8,090 bases of DNA from an uncultured Tepidimonas sp. (GTDB lineage: Bacteria > Pseudomonadota > Gammaproteobacteria > Burkholderiales > Burkholderiaceae_C): positions 1-8,090 of the forward strand of contig CALEDU010000206.1 in NCBI GenBank assembly GCA_937949455.1, given 5' to 3'. The notes under the pieces are model-generated. The model saw nothing but the letters and a program-made list of their open reading frames with translations, was not told where the DNA came from and made no database searches. The position numbers and the translations under genes were made by a program. This document shows, in pieces, positions 7,413 through 8,090 of this stretch; positions within the stretch are counted from its first letter, which is position 1; every line of letters starts with the position of its first letter.

Positions 7413-7432
7413 GGCGGGACTGTAACCCGCCA
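7412..7432 (-). repeat. Perfect 7-bp hairpin ending on the rluF-like start codon
   Basis: TGGCGGG (7412-7418) and CCCGCCA (7426-7432) form a perfect inverted repeat around a 7-nt loop. In the minus-strand RNA the last stem base is the A of the AUG at 7412. The stem lies in the 42-bp gap after the Crp/Fnr gene. With no U-run after it, a terminator is unlikely. It could restrict ribosome access or be a processing site. Confidence 0.4.
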
Positions 7433-7435
7433 CAG

Positions 7436-7444
7436 CCCCCCCCC
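7436..7444 (-). repeat. Homopolymer of nine G (minus strand) upstream of the rluF-like gene
   Basis: Nine consecutive C on the plus strand read as G9 in the mRNA, 2 nt before the alternative GTG start at 7433 and 23 nt before the ATG at 7412. It may act as a poor Shine-Dalgarno for the GTG. Such runs can also vary in length by slippage, or be miscounted during sequencing. Confidence 0.6.
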
Positions 7445-7454
7445 GCGAGCCGCG

Positions 7455-8090
7455 TCAGTCCATGCCGCGGCCCGCGCTGCGCAAGGTATCCAAATCCAAC
7501 ACGCGCAGCCCCCCGTACTCCACCCGAATCGCCCCGGCTTGCTGCCAGCGTGACAGCGCCAGGTTGACGCGCTGGCGCGACAGGCCGACCAGGTAGGCCA
7601 ACTCCTGCTGGGTAATGCGCAACACCTGCCCCACGCCTGGGAACAGCCCCGGGTGGAACAAATTGGCCAAGCTGCGGGCGACACGCACATCCGGATCGGT
7701 GATGCGGTCGATTTCGCGCGCGGCGATGAACTGGCCCAGCCGCTCATTGAGCTGGTTCATCACAAAGCGGTTAAAGCCAATGGAGTGGTCCAGCAGCCAA
7801 TGGAAGGTCTCCACAGGCAGCCCCGCCACCAAGCTGCGCCGCAGCGCCTGGATGTTGTAGCGGTACGCCTCGCGCTTGAGTGCGGTGCCCTCACCAAACC
7901 AGCCGCCTGGTGCCACACCGGTAAAGGTCATGATCGGCCCCTGGCTGTCGTCGTTGCTCATCTTGAGCAGACCGTCGATCAGACCAAACCAATAGGTCAC
8001 GGGTCGGCCAACGCGGCAGATGAAGTCCCCCGGCTCTGCCTCGCTGACCACGAGTGCGGCCTGCGCCCGCTCCCGCTCGGCCCCCTCCAG
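7455..8090 (-). CDS. Crp/Fnr-family transcriptional regulator, N-terminus cut by window edge
   Basis: The frame is open from the window edge to a TGA at 7455, giving 211 residues; the first part of the sensor domain is missing. What remains is a cyclic-nucleotide-binding-type beta-roll (about 13-95 of the visible part) with GWFGEGTAL (63-71) at the effector-pocket position, a dimerisation helix (about 103-127), and a winged helix-turn-helix, LRITQQELAYLVGLSRQRVN (157-176) continuing to about 200. The recognition helix begins with Ser171-Arg172-Gln173. Crp has Arg-Glu at the matching sites. The visible part has only one cysteine (FICRVG, Cys25), so no Fnr-type iron-sulfur cluster can be formed from it. 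The effector and target genes are unknown. The rluF-like gene follows 42 bp downstream on the same strand and may be co-transcribed. Confidence 0.92.
   Translation of the reverse strand: MEGAERERAQAALVVSEAEPGDFICRVGRPVTYWFGLIDGLLKMSNDDSQGPIMTFTGVAPGGWFGEGTALKREAYRYNIQALRRSLVAGLPVETFHWLLDHSIGFNRFVMNQLNERLGQFIAAREIDRITDPDVRVARSLANLFHPGLFPGVGQVLRITQQELAYLVGLSRQRVNLALSRWQQAGAIRVEYGGLRVLDLDTLRSAGRGMD

Overview
The window looks like a chromosomal stretch of a GC-rich betaproteobacterium, most likely of the order Burkholderiales. I infer this from the roughly 65% GC, the dense packing, and protein sequences that read like their Burkholderiales counterparts (a YbdK-type ligase, a 651-residue HtpG, an RluF-like synthase with a long central insertion, and a class V aminotransferase starting MPGLLPHIDPDG). 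There are no RNA genes, insertion sequences or CRISPR arrays. All genes but one lie on the minus strand.

Right part (8090 to 6519, minus strand): a Crp/Fnr-family regulator cut by the window edge, then an RluF-like 23S rRNA pseudouridine synthase, then a 117-bp gap carrying a near-consensus heat-shock (sigma-32) promoter, then htpG (Hsp90). The gap between the regulator and the synthase holds a run of nine G and a perfect 7-bp hairpin touching the likely start codon.

Middle (3863 to 4562): the only plus-strand gene codes for a 196-residue P-loop protein. It resembles small P-loop ATPases best known from phages, but both its Walker A and Walker B motifs depart from consensus. It diverges from the methyltransferase gene across a 103-bp promoter region and converges on htpG with 6 bp between stop codons. 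This is the least ordinary gene in the window.

Left part (3862 to 1, minus strand): four genes that look like one operon. They are a Methyltransf_32-type SAM-dependent methyltransferase (possibly translated from a leaderless mRNA), a CPA2/Kef-like membrane antiporter without a cytosolic regulatory domain and apparently lacking the usual membrane aspartate, a YbdK carboxylate-amine ligase (glutamate-cysteine ligase 2 family), and a class V aminotransferase cut by the window edge. The spacings are 19, 4 and 74 bp. YbdK and Kef-like proteins both have known links to glutathione-type thiols, so a thiol-linked ion-transport role is possible, but this is inference only.
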